From Oscillospiraceae bacterium (lineage in GTDB: Bacteria > Bacillota > Clostridia > Oscillospirales > Oscillospiraceae), in contig JAFUMG010000004.1 in the NCBI GenBank assembly GCA_017473225.1, positions 1 to 63,564 of the forward strand: a stretch of DNA of 63,564 bases, given 5' to 3'. The translations under genes and the position numbers were made by a program. The notes beneath the pieces were generated by a model that saw only the letters and a program-made list of their open reading frames with translations, searched no databases and was not told the origin of the DNA. Of this stretch, positions 51,316 through 60,400 are shown one piece after another (position 1 is the first letter of the stretch; the number at the start of each line of letters is the position of its first letter).

Positions 51316-54129
51316 ATGACAACACGTCTGATTCGAATATTCCTGTGTCTGTGCCTGCTGCTGAGCCTGCCCGTCTCCACGGTGCTGGCGGCAGAAGCTG
51401 ACGCGAACACCCCCGCCACAACCGACGCGATCGACGAGATCATCGCCGCTTCCCCGGTGCTGACCACCAACATGGGCGCTCACGATTACATCAATTCAGA
51501 GCGCTGGACGGACCCTTCCCGCTCCGCGCTGATGTACGACGAAGCTTCCCAGACCTACACCCGCGTGGAGTACACCGGAAGCTATGTGGCCGTGGAGACC
51601 TATGACGCCAGCTTCCAGTACGTCAGCCGGCTGACCATCGCCATGGAGCTTCCCATTTACGGCGGCTTCCACGAGGGCGAAAGCTACAATTTCCTGATCT
51701 TCGGCCAGGAGAATCCCGAGGAGGATGACTCCGTGGAGGTCATCCGGGTGGTCAAATATGACAAGAGCTGGAACCGTCTGGGCCAGGCCAGTCTCTGCGG
51801 CGCCAATACCACCATCCCCTTTGACGCCGGCGGCATGAGCACCGCGGAATACAACGGCTACCTCTACATCCGCACCAGCCATGAGATGTACGCCGACGAA
51901 AACGGCACCAACCACCAGGCCAATCTGACCATGAACGTCCGCATCTCCGACATGGTGGTAACGGATTCCTACTACGATGCCATGAACCGCAACTATGGCT
52001 ATGTCAGCCATTCCTTCAACCAGTACATCCGGGTGGATGAAAGCACCGGCGAGTTGGTAGCCGTGGACCACGGTGACGCCTCCCCCCGCTCCATCGTGCT
52101 GACCCGGTACTACGCCCCCGCCGGCCAGGATTCCTTCATGACCGCGAAAAAGGTCCCCCTGGAAAGCGGCGCCTATACCTACGCGTATGCCGACAGCGTG
52201 GATGTGCTGTCGATCCTGGGCGAGTCCGGCGATAACGATACCGGCGTATCCCTGGGCGGCTTTGAGATCTCCGATACCGCCTATCTGACGGTGGGTACCA
52301 CCGTATCGCAGTATGCCACCAGCTATGACCCCTCCATCCAGCGTTCCGTTTTCCTGGCAGTCACCGATAAGGAGACCCTCACTACCGAGGTAACCTATGT
52401 GACAGGCTACGGCAACGCTCTATACCCCACTAATCCCCAGCTGGTAAAAATCAGTGACAACAAATTCATGCTCCAATGGTCTTACTCTTCCCACAATAGC
52501 AACAAATATGATTGTGTCTTTATTGATGGCAATGGCCAGTATTTGGCAGAGTGGAACTCCATCTCGTCTGCCAACTGCGAGACCCTCCTCTCCGACTGCC
52601 AGCCCATCGTCGCCGACGGCAAGGTGGTCTGGTATATGACCGCCAGCTCCAAGCCAGTATTCTGTACCGTCGATGTTGAGGATCCCTATACCTTCTCTGA
52701 GACCCATCTGTTTGATTACGGTGTCGGCGTCTATCCCACCGAATCCAGGGAAGGCACCCTGTATGCGGAATGCTACATCTGTGAGGGCGTCTGGACATCC
52801 ACCATGCCCGTCCTGGGCTCTGACGCGTATACCCTCTTCTCCTCCACTGCGCCAACCTGCGAATCCGACGGCGTCGATGCCTACCTGTGGACGACCCCCC
52901 ATGGCGATCTGGTCACCTTCTACATCAAAACGGACGCCTATGGCCACGATTACAGCGACTGGACCCTGCCGGAGGATGCTGCCTGCGGCGACTATGTGGA
53001 TTACTACCGTACCTGCAGCCGCTGCAACAATGTAGAAACCAATAGAGCGTTTCGTAACCACAATCTGGAACTGGTCATTATTGAGCCCACCTGCACAGAA
53101 CGGGGTTACACCAATCAGGTCTGCAGCCGATGCGGCTACACACGGATGCTGGAAAGCTCCTACGCCAGTCCCACCGGACATGATTGGACCAACTGGACCC
53201 AGCTGGAGGCCCCCTCCTGCATCGACAAGGGCCTGATGGGCCGCAGCTGCACAGTCTGCGGTATCAGTGAGACCTCCGAGATTGGTTATAACGATCATGA
53301 CTACGTGGTGACGGAATCCGTGGACGTCGGCTGCACCCACGACGGCTATGAGATCTATACCTGCACCGTCTGCGGTGATTCCCACAAGACCACCACTCTG
53401 ACCGCCATGGGCCACTGGTGGGATACGGAGCGTTTCGAGGATGGCATTCTCTGGACCTGCACCGGCTGCGGCTACAGCGAAATGAAGTATTTCAACGGCG
53501 ACACTGTGGTCATTGACCCTGGTGACGAGGCAGTCCCCTCGGAGCCCGACGAACCCGATGTACCCGATGAGCCTGACGGAATTTCCTTCACCGATGTGGC
53601 AGAGGGCGCCTACTACTATGACGCCGTTCTGTGGGCTGTGGAGGAAGGCATCACCGAGGGCTACGGCAGTGCCACCACCTTCTGCCCCGACCTTCCCTGC
53701 ACCCGGGCCCAGGTGGTCACCTTCCTGTGGCGGGCCGCGGGCAAGCCTGCCCCGGAATCCAGCGTAAATCCCTTCACCGACGTGCCCGGCGGCAGCTGGT
53801 ATACCGAAGCCGTCCTCTGGGCCGTGGAGGAGGACATCACCAAGGGCTACGGCAGCGAGACCACCTTCTGCCCCGACCGGGAATGCACCCGGGCGGAGAT
53901 CGTCACCTTCCTGCACCGCTACGCGAACACCCCTGCACCCAGCTCCGGCGATAATCCCTTCGTGGACGTTTCCTCCGGCAGCTGGTACCGTGATGCCGTG
54001 CTGTGGGCCGTGGAGGCGGAGATCACCAACGGCTACGGCAGCGCCACCACCTTCTGCCCGGATGTGATCTGCTCCAGAGGACAGATCGTCACCTTCCTGT
54101 ACCGGGCCCGTGAAATGTTCGAAATCTGA
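51316..54129 (+). CDS. Secreted SLH protein with beta-propeller-like and cysteine-rich regions
   Basis: 937 residues. Signal peptide (RIFLCLCLLLSLPVSTVLAAEA), a 480-residue beta-rich region with repeated ligand-like strands (for example WNRLGQASLCGANTTIPFD and the later LVKISDNKFMLQWSYSSHN), which could be a beta propeller, then cysteine-rich repeats (PTCTERGYTNQVCSRCGYTR, APSCIDKGLMGRSCTVCGIS) and three SLH modules near the C-terminus (TDVAEGAYYYDAVLWAVEEG onward). A short stretch at 52420-52530 is visibly AT-richer than the rest of the gene, suggesting a patch of exchanged DNA. It should be bound non-covalently to the wall. Confidence 0.8.
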   Translation: MTTRLIRIFLCLCLLLSLPVSTVLAAEADANTPATTDAIDEIIAASPVLTTNMGAHDYINSERWTDPSRSALMYDEASQTYTRVEYTGSYVAVETYDASFQYVSRLTIAMELPIYGGFHEGESYNFLIFGQENPEEDDSVEVIRVVKYDKSWNRLGQASLCGANTTIPFDAGGMSTAEYNGYLYIRTSHEMYADENGTNHQANLTMNVRISDMVVTDSYYDAMNRNYGYVSHSFNQYIRVDESTGELVAVDHGDASPRSIVLTRYYAPAGQDSFMTAKKVPLESGAYTYAYADSVDVLSILGESGDNDTGVSLGGFEISDTAYLTVGTTVSQYATSYDPSIQRSVFLAVTDKETLTTEVTYVTGYGNALYPTNPQLVKISDNKFMLQWSYSSHNSNKYDCVFIDGNGQYLAEWNSISSANCETLLSDCQPIVADGKVVWYMTASSKPVFCTVDVEDPYTFSETHLFDYGVGVYPTESREGTLYAECYICEGVWTSTMPVLGSDAYTLFSSTAPTCESDGVDAYLWTTPHGDLVTFYIKTDAYGHDYSDWTLPEDAACGDYVDYYRTCSRCNNVETNRAFRNHNLELVIIEPTCTERGYTNQVCSRCGYTRMLESSYASPTGHDWTNWTQLEAPSCIDKGLMGRSCTVCGISETSEIGYNDHDYVVTESVDVGCTHDGYEIYTCTVCGDSHKTTTLTAMGHWWDTERFEDGILWTCTGCGYSEMKYFNGDTVVIDPGDEAVPSEPDEPDVPDEPDGISFTDVAEGAYYYDAVLWAVEEGITEGYGSATTFCPDLPCTRAQVVTFLWRAAGKPAPESSVNPFTDVPGGSWYTEAVLWAVEEDITKGYGSETTFCPDRECTRAEIVTFLHRYANTPAPSSGDNPFVDVSSGSWYRDAVLWAVEAEITNGYGSATTFCPDVICSRGQIVTFLYRAREMFEI

Positions 54130-54135
54130 CAGAAT

Positions 54136-54156
54136 AGCCGGGGAAACCCGGCTTTT
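54136..54156 (+). terminator. Terminator of the second SLH gene
   Basis: AGCCGGG-GAAA-CCCGGCT followed by TTT. Confidence 0.85.
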
Positions 54157-54160
54157 CGTC

Positions 54161-54189
54161 TTGACGGCGGCAGAATACCGCCCTATAAT
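54161..54189 (+). promoter_or_regulatory. Promoter of the third SLH gene
   Basis: TTGACG (54161-54166) and TATAAT (54184-54189) are exactly 17 bp apart, starting a few bases after the previous terminator. Confidence 0.8.
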
Positions 54190-54226
54190 GAAAGCATGAG
54201 CCAAATAGACACAAGGAGGAAATCCC

Positions 54227-56209
54227 ATGAACAAGAAACTGATCCGGGCACTGTGCCTGATCCTCTGCGCCGTGATGGTCCTGGGCCTGCTGCCCGCCAT
54301 CGCCTTCGCCGCGGAAGCCGAAAGCACCGTCACCGTCGTCACCCAGGCCGAAGACGGCACCTATTACCGCAGGGAAACCACTTCCCAGTCCGCCGCGGGC
54401 TCCCTGCCCCGCACCGCCAGCGAGCTGATCCCCCTGGGCACCCCCACAGATCCCCAGTGGGGCATCTACAATTCCGATGAAATGCCCGGCGCCATCAGCT
54501 GGGCCACCGCGGAGCCTGACCAGGGCAATGCCTGGATCCAGGTCTACCGGGAGGGCGATACGGACCCCTACGCCAGCTATGGCTGGTCTTTCGGTTCCAC
54601 CTATCTCCCCGAGCGCCGCTATATTGACAGCTTCTGCCTGCAAAATCCCGAAAGCGGCACCTATTATTTCACTGTCCAGTCCGAAGGTGACAACACTGCC
54701 TACTGCGACAGCGAAATCCTGACCTCCGGCACCTGGACCTATACCAAGCCCAGCGCCCGGCTGGACACCTGCTCCGGCCTGACCTGGAACTGGCCCCAGT
54801 GCAGCTGGACCGCAGTTACCGGCGACCACGTGGACGGCTACGAGGTGGAATGGTATTTTGTCGCCACCGCCGATGATGAACCCCGCAGCTGCGGCGGCAG
54901 TTGGTCCCGGGGCGGCGCCGACCGCACCACCAATTCTCCCTGGGATGAGCTGATCCAGGAAAATGGCATCGGCTACTACTATTTCCGGGTCCGTGCCCTC
55001 TCCGATGACATCACCGCCGCCTGCAACGGCGAATGGTCCGAGCTCAGCGAGCCCTTCAACCTGACCGAGCTTTCCCTGAGCGTGGAAGAGCAGCTGGAAG
55101 AGATCACCACCGGTGATCCCGACGAGATCCGTTCCGCTGTCCAGGCCATGGACACCCAGGAACTGAAGTCCGCCATGCTGGCCGACCAGGATAACACCGG
55201 CGCCACCGCTCAGATTGCCGCATTGGAAGAGACCGCCGGCGGCTCCGCCGCCATCGAGGTCGCGGACAACGCCAGCGCCTTTGACGCCTCCCAGGTCTCC
55301 ATCGTCGGCGCCAACCTGAATACCCCCACCTCTGACGCGAACCCCATCACCTTGGTCATCGACAAGCCCGAGAAGACTGACGTGATCCCCGCCGCTTACG
55401 ACAACGCCGTGGCCGTCCGCTTCTCCATGACCCTGGACAATGTAGCGGACCCCGAAAATCTGGAGGTCCCCGTCAAGATCACCCTGCCCGTTCCCGCGTC
55501 CATCAATCCCAGCTTCCTGGTGATCCTGCACTACCACGCCGCCACCGGCGAAGTGGAGGAGATCCGGCCCTGGGTCTATCAGGAGAACGGCCAGTATTAC
55601 GCCGCCTTCGTGCTGACCAGCTTCAGCGATTTTGTCATGACCCAGCTGGCAGAGACCTCCGGCAATCCCTTCGTAGACGTTCCCCAGGACAGCTATTACT
55701 ATGACGCCGCCCTGTGGGCCGCTGACCTGGGCATCACCGCCGGCTACGGCAGCGCCGAAACCTTCTGCCCCGATCTGGCCTGCACCCGTGCCCAGGTAGT
55801 CACCTTCCTGTGGCGTGCCGCCGGCGAGCCCGTGCCCCGGTCCAGCGCCAATCCCTTTGTGGATGTTGTGAATTCCCAGAACACCAGCTGGTACTATACC
55901 GCCGTGCTGTGGGCCGCGGAGGAAGGCATCACCGCGGGCTATGGCAGCGATACCACCTTCTGCCCCGATCAGGAGTGCAGCCGTGCCGAGATCGTGACCT
56001 TCCTGCACCGCTACGCGGGTACCCCCGCTCCCGCATCCATCAACGATCCCTTCGTGGATGTTCCCGCGGGTGAATGGTATACCAATGCCGTCCTGTGGGC
56101 CGTGGAAGAGGGCATCACCAACGGCCTTGGCTCCACTACCACCTTCTGCCCCAACAGCGTCTGCAACCGCGCCCAGATCGTCACTTTCCTCTACCGCGCG
56201 GAGCAGTAA
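54227..56209 (+). CDS. Secreted SLH protein with Fn3-like domains
   Basis: 660 residues. Signal peptide (KLIRALCLILCAVMVLGLLPAIAFAAEA), two Fn3-like beta domains (about residues 60-170 and 170-285, each built as PGAISWATAEPDQGNAWIQV then SGTYYFTVQS), a helical acidic linker, a ZU5-like beta region ending FSDFVMTQLA and three SLH modules. The last two SLH modules are nearly identical at the DNA level to those of the first SLH gene. AAGGAGG precedes the start. It has its own promoter and terminator. Confidence 0.82.
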   Translation: MNKKLIRALCLILCAVMVLGLLPAIAFAAEAESTVTVVTQAEDGTYYRRETTSQSAAGSLPRTASELIPLGTPTDPQWGIYNSDEMPGAISWATAEPDQGNAWIQVYREGDTDPYASYGWSFGSTYLPERRYIDSFCLQNPESGTYYFTVQSEGDNTAYCDSEILTSGTWTYTKPSARLDTCSGLTWNWPQCSWTAVTGDHVDGYEVEWYFVATADDEPRSCGGSWSRGGADRTTNSPWDELIQENGIGYYYFRVRALSDDITAACNGEWSELSEPFNLTELSLSVEEQLEEITTGDPDEIRSAVQAMDTQELKSAMLADQDNTGATAQIAALEETAGGSAAIEVADNASAFDASQVSIVGANLNTPTSDANPITLVIDKPEKTDVIPAAYDNAVAVRFSMTLDNVADPENLEVPVKITLPVPASINPSFLVILHYHAATGEVEEIRPWVYQENGQYYAAFVLTSFSDFVMTQLAETSGNPFVDVPQDSYYYDAALWAADLGITAGYGSAETFCPDLACTRAQVVTFLWRAAGEPVPRSSANPFVDVVNSQNTSWYYTAVLWAAEEGITAGYGSDTTFCPDQECSRAEIVTFLHRYAGTPAPASINDPFVDVPAGEWYTNAVLWAVEEGITNGLGSTTTFCPNSVCNRAQIVTFLYRAEQ

Positions 56210-56225
56210 TTCCAGCTTTTCCCAA

Positions 56226-56255
56226 AAACGCCTCCATCCTGCGATGGAGGCGTTT
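56226..56255 (+). terminator. Terminator of the third SLH gene
   Basis: AAACGCCTCCATC and GATGGAGGCGTTT form a perfect 13-bp stem. Confidence 0.9.
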
Positions 56256-56282
56256 CGCTGTTCCAAAGAGGTTCGTGTCTTC

Positions 56283-56448
56283 AAATTGTAGCTTATCGCA
56301 CTGGCGCGGAAGCGCCCAACTTGCCTCTCCCTTTGGGAGAGGTGCCCCGAAGGGGCGGAGAGGGCCCTCTCAGTCACGCCTTCGGCGTGCCAGCTCTCCC
56401 TGAGGGAGAGCCAAGTGGGTTTGTGAACATCGCTATAAACTACAATTC
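56283..56448. repeat. Inverted-end intergenic element, copy 7 (interior type A)
   Basis: AAATTGTAGCTTA (56283-56295) and TAAACTACAATTC (56436-56448), one mismatch each. It is a shorter version of interior type A; compared with the copy at 1491 a central block of about 60 bp is missing. The -35 of the next gene begins directly at its right end. Confidence 0.83.
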
Positions 56449-56449
56449 A

Positions 56450-56478
56450 TTGACAATCCCCCATTATCGTACTAAACT
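56450..56478 (+). promoter_or_regulatory. Promoter of the nitrilase-family gene
   Basis: TTGACA (56450-56455) and TAAACT (56473-56478) are 17 bp apart. Confidence 0.75.
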
Positions 56479-56504
56479 GAAACCATAAAAAGGAGGTAAC
56501 TGCC

Positions 56505-57314
56505 ATGAAGAAAATGACCATCGCGCAGCTTCAGACCCATGTCTATGCGGACAAAGAAAAGAATCTGGACCTGCTGGCGCCGATGTTTGAGCGGGCGGCA
56601 GCCGGGGGCGCTGACCTGATCTGCCTTCCGGAAATGTTCAACTGCCCCTATGAAACGCCCAATTTCCCGGTCTACGCGGAAATGGAAGGCGGCCCGGCGT
56701 GGACCAGGCTTTCCGGGCTCGCGCGGCAGTTCCATGTCTATTTATCCGCAGGCACCATCCCGGAAGTGGATGCCGAAGGGAAGGTATATAATACGGCCTT
56801 CGTCTTTGACCGGGACGGCAACCAGATCGCCAAGCACCGCAAGGTCCACCTTTTCGACATCGATGTCAAGGGCGGCCAGTATTTCAGGGAATCCGACACC
56901 CTGACCCCCGGCAATTCCGTTACGGTTTTCGACACGGAATTCGGCCGGATGGGCCTGTGCATCTGCTTTGACTGCCGTTTTGTGGAGATCGCCCGGAAAA
57001 TGGCCCTGGCCGGCGCCCAGGTGATCCTGGTACCGGCGGCTTTCAATATGACCACCGGGCCGGCCCACTGGGAGGTCATGCACCGAAGCCGTGCCATCGA
57101 TAATCAGGTGTTCATGATCGGGACCTCTCCGGCACGGGACCTGTCCGCCTCCTACCACGCCTGGGGCCATTCCATGGTGGTGCATCCCTGGGGCACGGTC
57201 CTCAGCCAGATGGACGAGAAGGCGGGCATGAAGCTCACCACCATCGATCTGGATGAAGTTGCCTCCATCCGGGAGCAGCTGCCGATCATGAAGACCCGCC
57301 GGGACGATATGTAA
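56505..57314 (+). CDS. Carbon-nitrogen hydrolase (omega-amidase/Nit2-like)
   Basis: 269 residues. The nitrilase-superfamily triad is in place: E43 in CLPEMFN, K113 in KHRKVHLFD and C157 in ICFDCRF. The closest recognisable subgroup is the omega-amidase/Nit2 type, which hydrolyses alpha-ketoglutaramate and related amides in the cytoplasm. It has its own promoter and no metabolic neighbours, so the substrate is inferred from family only. Confidence 0.88.
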   Translation: MKKMTIAQLQTHVYADKEKNLDLLAPMFERAAAGGADLICLPEMFNCPYETPNFPVYAEMEGGPAWTRLSGLARQFHVYLSAGTIPEVDAEGKVYNTAFVFDRDGNQIAKHRKVHLFDIDVKGGQYFRESDTLTPGNSVTVFDTEFGRMGLCICFDCRFVEIARKMALAGAQVILVPAAFNMTTGPAHWEVMHRSRAIDNQVFMIGTSPARDLSASYHAWGHSMVVHPWGTVLSQMDEKAGMKLTTIDLDEVASIREQLPIMKTRRDDM

Positions 57315-57407
57315 AGGAACTTCACAATACTTCAAATTCCTTTTTCCCTCCCGCCTTCAAATAAAACCCGCTGTTCTGTCGCATTTCCGGCATTTTCCAT
57401 AGAATCC

Positions 57408-57436
57408 TTGCAATCAGTTTACATTTTTGATATACT
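57408..57436 (+). promoter_or_regulatory. Promoter of the large SLH gene
   Basis: TTGCAA (57408-57413) and TATACT (57431-57436) are 17 bp apart. Confidence 0.7.
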
Positions 57437-57492
57437 TTCTTTACAAAAAGCCCGTGCTTGGCGGGCCAAACAACAGGAAACGAGGTATCCCT

Positions 57493-60400
57493 ATGAAACG
57501 AATCATCAGTCTGCTGCTGGTTCTGTCACTGCTGCTGTCCTACGGCGGCGCAGCCTTTACCGTCTTCGCGGCGGAAGACGGCAGCACCACACCGCCCGCC
57601 CTTCAGCTGGACACACCTGTGGAAGTCCAGCTGGACAGCCAGGAAAGCCAGGTCTTCTCCTTCACCCCCACCGAAAGTGACAGCTACTGCTTCACCGCTT
57701 CCGGTTTCTATTCCGAGGAGTTGATGATGGGCGAATCCCCCACCTTTGAATTTTCCGAAGTCGGCGGAGATGATGTAAACTACACTGCTTACGCCGACAG
57801 CAACAACGCCCATGTCATGGTCACTCTGGAAGCAGGCGTTACATACCTCGTTACGATCTATAATGAGCAGGCATACGCCATGTCCTTCACCGTTTCCGTC
57901 AGTCATACTCCCGACCCGGAATCCCTCACCCTCAGCGGCAGCCGCAATATTTACTGGGACGGCACTACCGACACCTATCTGGATTACTTCTGCAGCTGGA
58001 CCCCCTACTATGTGGAGCTCCATACCACCTGGACCTCCAGCAACGAGGATGTACTGGCCATTGTCGATTCCGGTGATGGTTACTGCAGCACCAAGGTGAC
58101 CGGCATCGGCGAAACGGCCCTCACCGCCACCGCCTCCAACGGCGTGTCCGCCTCCATCACGGTCACCGTAGCGGCTCCCACGGTCCTTCCGGAAAATGAG
58201 ACCATCCAGCTGAGCTTCAGCCCCGAGCATTGTGAAGCCCGCTGCACCTTTACTCCCTCCTCCTCCGGCAGCTATACCTTCCGCTCCACCTGCTATCACG
58301 TCGACGAGGAAGAGTATTACGCCCCCTCCATCTCCATTTACCAGGACGGCAACAGCATCAGCACCTTCTACACCACGACCAGCGATTACCAGTATGTCCT
58401 CGCCACCCTGGAAGCCGGCGTGGAATACACCCTGGAGCTCTGCGACAACTCCTGCATGGATGTCACCTATTCCATCACCGCGGAAAAGTCCCCCGCGCCC
58501 GAAGGCATCACCCTTACCAGAACCAATTTCGTCTGCTATGAAGATACCAGCATCGGGACTCTCTACCACAACACCTTCCGCTTCAGCCCCGGCGGCGCCG
58601 CTGACATCGTCACAGTCGTCAGCGACAATGAAAGCGTCGTAAAGGTCACCGAAGTCTATGCCACCGGCTACTACTTTGAGATCACCGGCTGCGGTACCGC
58701 CTCCGTCACCGCCACCACCTCCAATGGCTACAGCGCCGTCATGACCGTCAGCGTCAGGAACGCCACCACCATTCAGACCGGCTACACCGAGGAGCTGAGC
58801 ATGACTGCCTCCGGTGACAGCAGACGTTATTATTTCACCCCCGAGCATTCCGGCTACTATACCTTGAAAGCCACTACTTGCCAGCTGAACGGGTGGGAGT
58901 ACTATGCGCCTGCCGTCTATGTCGGCGGAACAGAGATGGAAATCTCCACCGACTGCGTCGCCAATTCGGACGCATATTACAACTACATATATCTCGAGGC
59001 CGGTACCACCTATTCCCTGAATATATATAACGAAAGCGGCCACGACATCACCTCCACCATCACCCTGTCCGAATCCGATGTCCCCACCGGCATCAGCATC
59101 GAATTGGACGGCACCGACAAGAGCATGACCATCTATAGCCGCCCCGGGGAATCCAACTGGTTCGGCATCTATTACCACTTCACACCCGCAACTGCCATGG
59201 CCGCCGTCACCGCCACCAGCAGTGACGAAAACATCGTAAAAATTTCCAGCACGGATTACGGTTACGCTTCCTGCTGGGCTTTGGGTACCGGCACTGCCAC
59301 CGTCACCCTGAAGGTCAATGATGAGGTCTTCGACACCTGCACCATCAACGTCCTGCCCGTCCCCGAGCTTACCGGACTGCACATGAATTCCGCCAGCAGC
59401 CTTGTTGGCTCTCAGGGGGATATCTGGGTCTGGGCTGAGCCTGAAAATGCCGATTTGAACTGCGAATTCTCCATCGCGGATACCTCCGTGGCCCGGATCC
59501 TCTGGACTGAGAATTGCTGCTGCACGATCGAATACCTGGCCCCCGGCACCACGACCCTGACCGCCACGGATACCGCCACCGGCATCTCCACCACCTGCAC
59601 CATCACCGCCCTCCAGCCCAAGACCATCACTGAAGGCTACAGCGAGGTCCTCACCCTGGAACGGGGCGGCTCCGCCTACTATCTCTTCACCCCCGAGACC
59701 ACCGGCAATTACCAGCTCATTTCCAGCAACTACAGCAACGAAAACATGGGCTTCTCCATTCTTTCCGTGGCCGAAGATTGCTGGGTCAGTGACCACAACT
59801 GCTACATCGAAGACACCTACAATGTCTACGCCGAACTGGAAGCCGGGAAGACCTATCGCATCCAGGTCTATGACTATGGCAATTACGACAGCAACACCTC
59901 CACCATTTCCCTCCGGAAGGCCACAGCGCTGTCTTCCATCTCCTTCTATGAAAGTGAGATCACCATGTACTACGATGCGGACGACCCCGTGCTCCGCCAT
60001 CTGGGCCTGGAGCTGAGTCCCACCTACGGCTACAGCGATATCACCTTCACCACCTCTGATGCTTCTGTCGCCGCCATCGAATACTGGGGCTATGATTACT
60101 GCGTCATCCGCCCCGAGGGCATCGGCCAGGCCACCATCATCGCCACCACCTCCGAGGGCAAAACCGCCGTCTGCACCGTCACCATTCAGGAGCGGCCCAC
60201 CGCCACCTCCCTGACCTGCTACTGCGACCACAGCACCGCCACGGTGGGTATGCAGTTCAATTTCTACGTTTACTCCCAGCCTGACGGCTCCGCTCCCCGG
60301 TGTGACTTCACGGTCAGCGATCCCACATTGGCTGAGATCACCGATTCCTATTCCGATTACTGCCGCCTGAACGCCCTGCGGCCCGGCACCTTCACCATCA

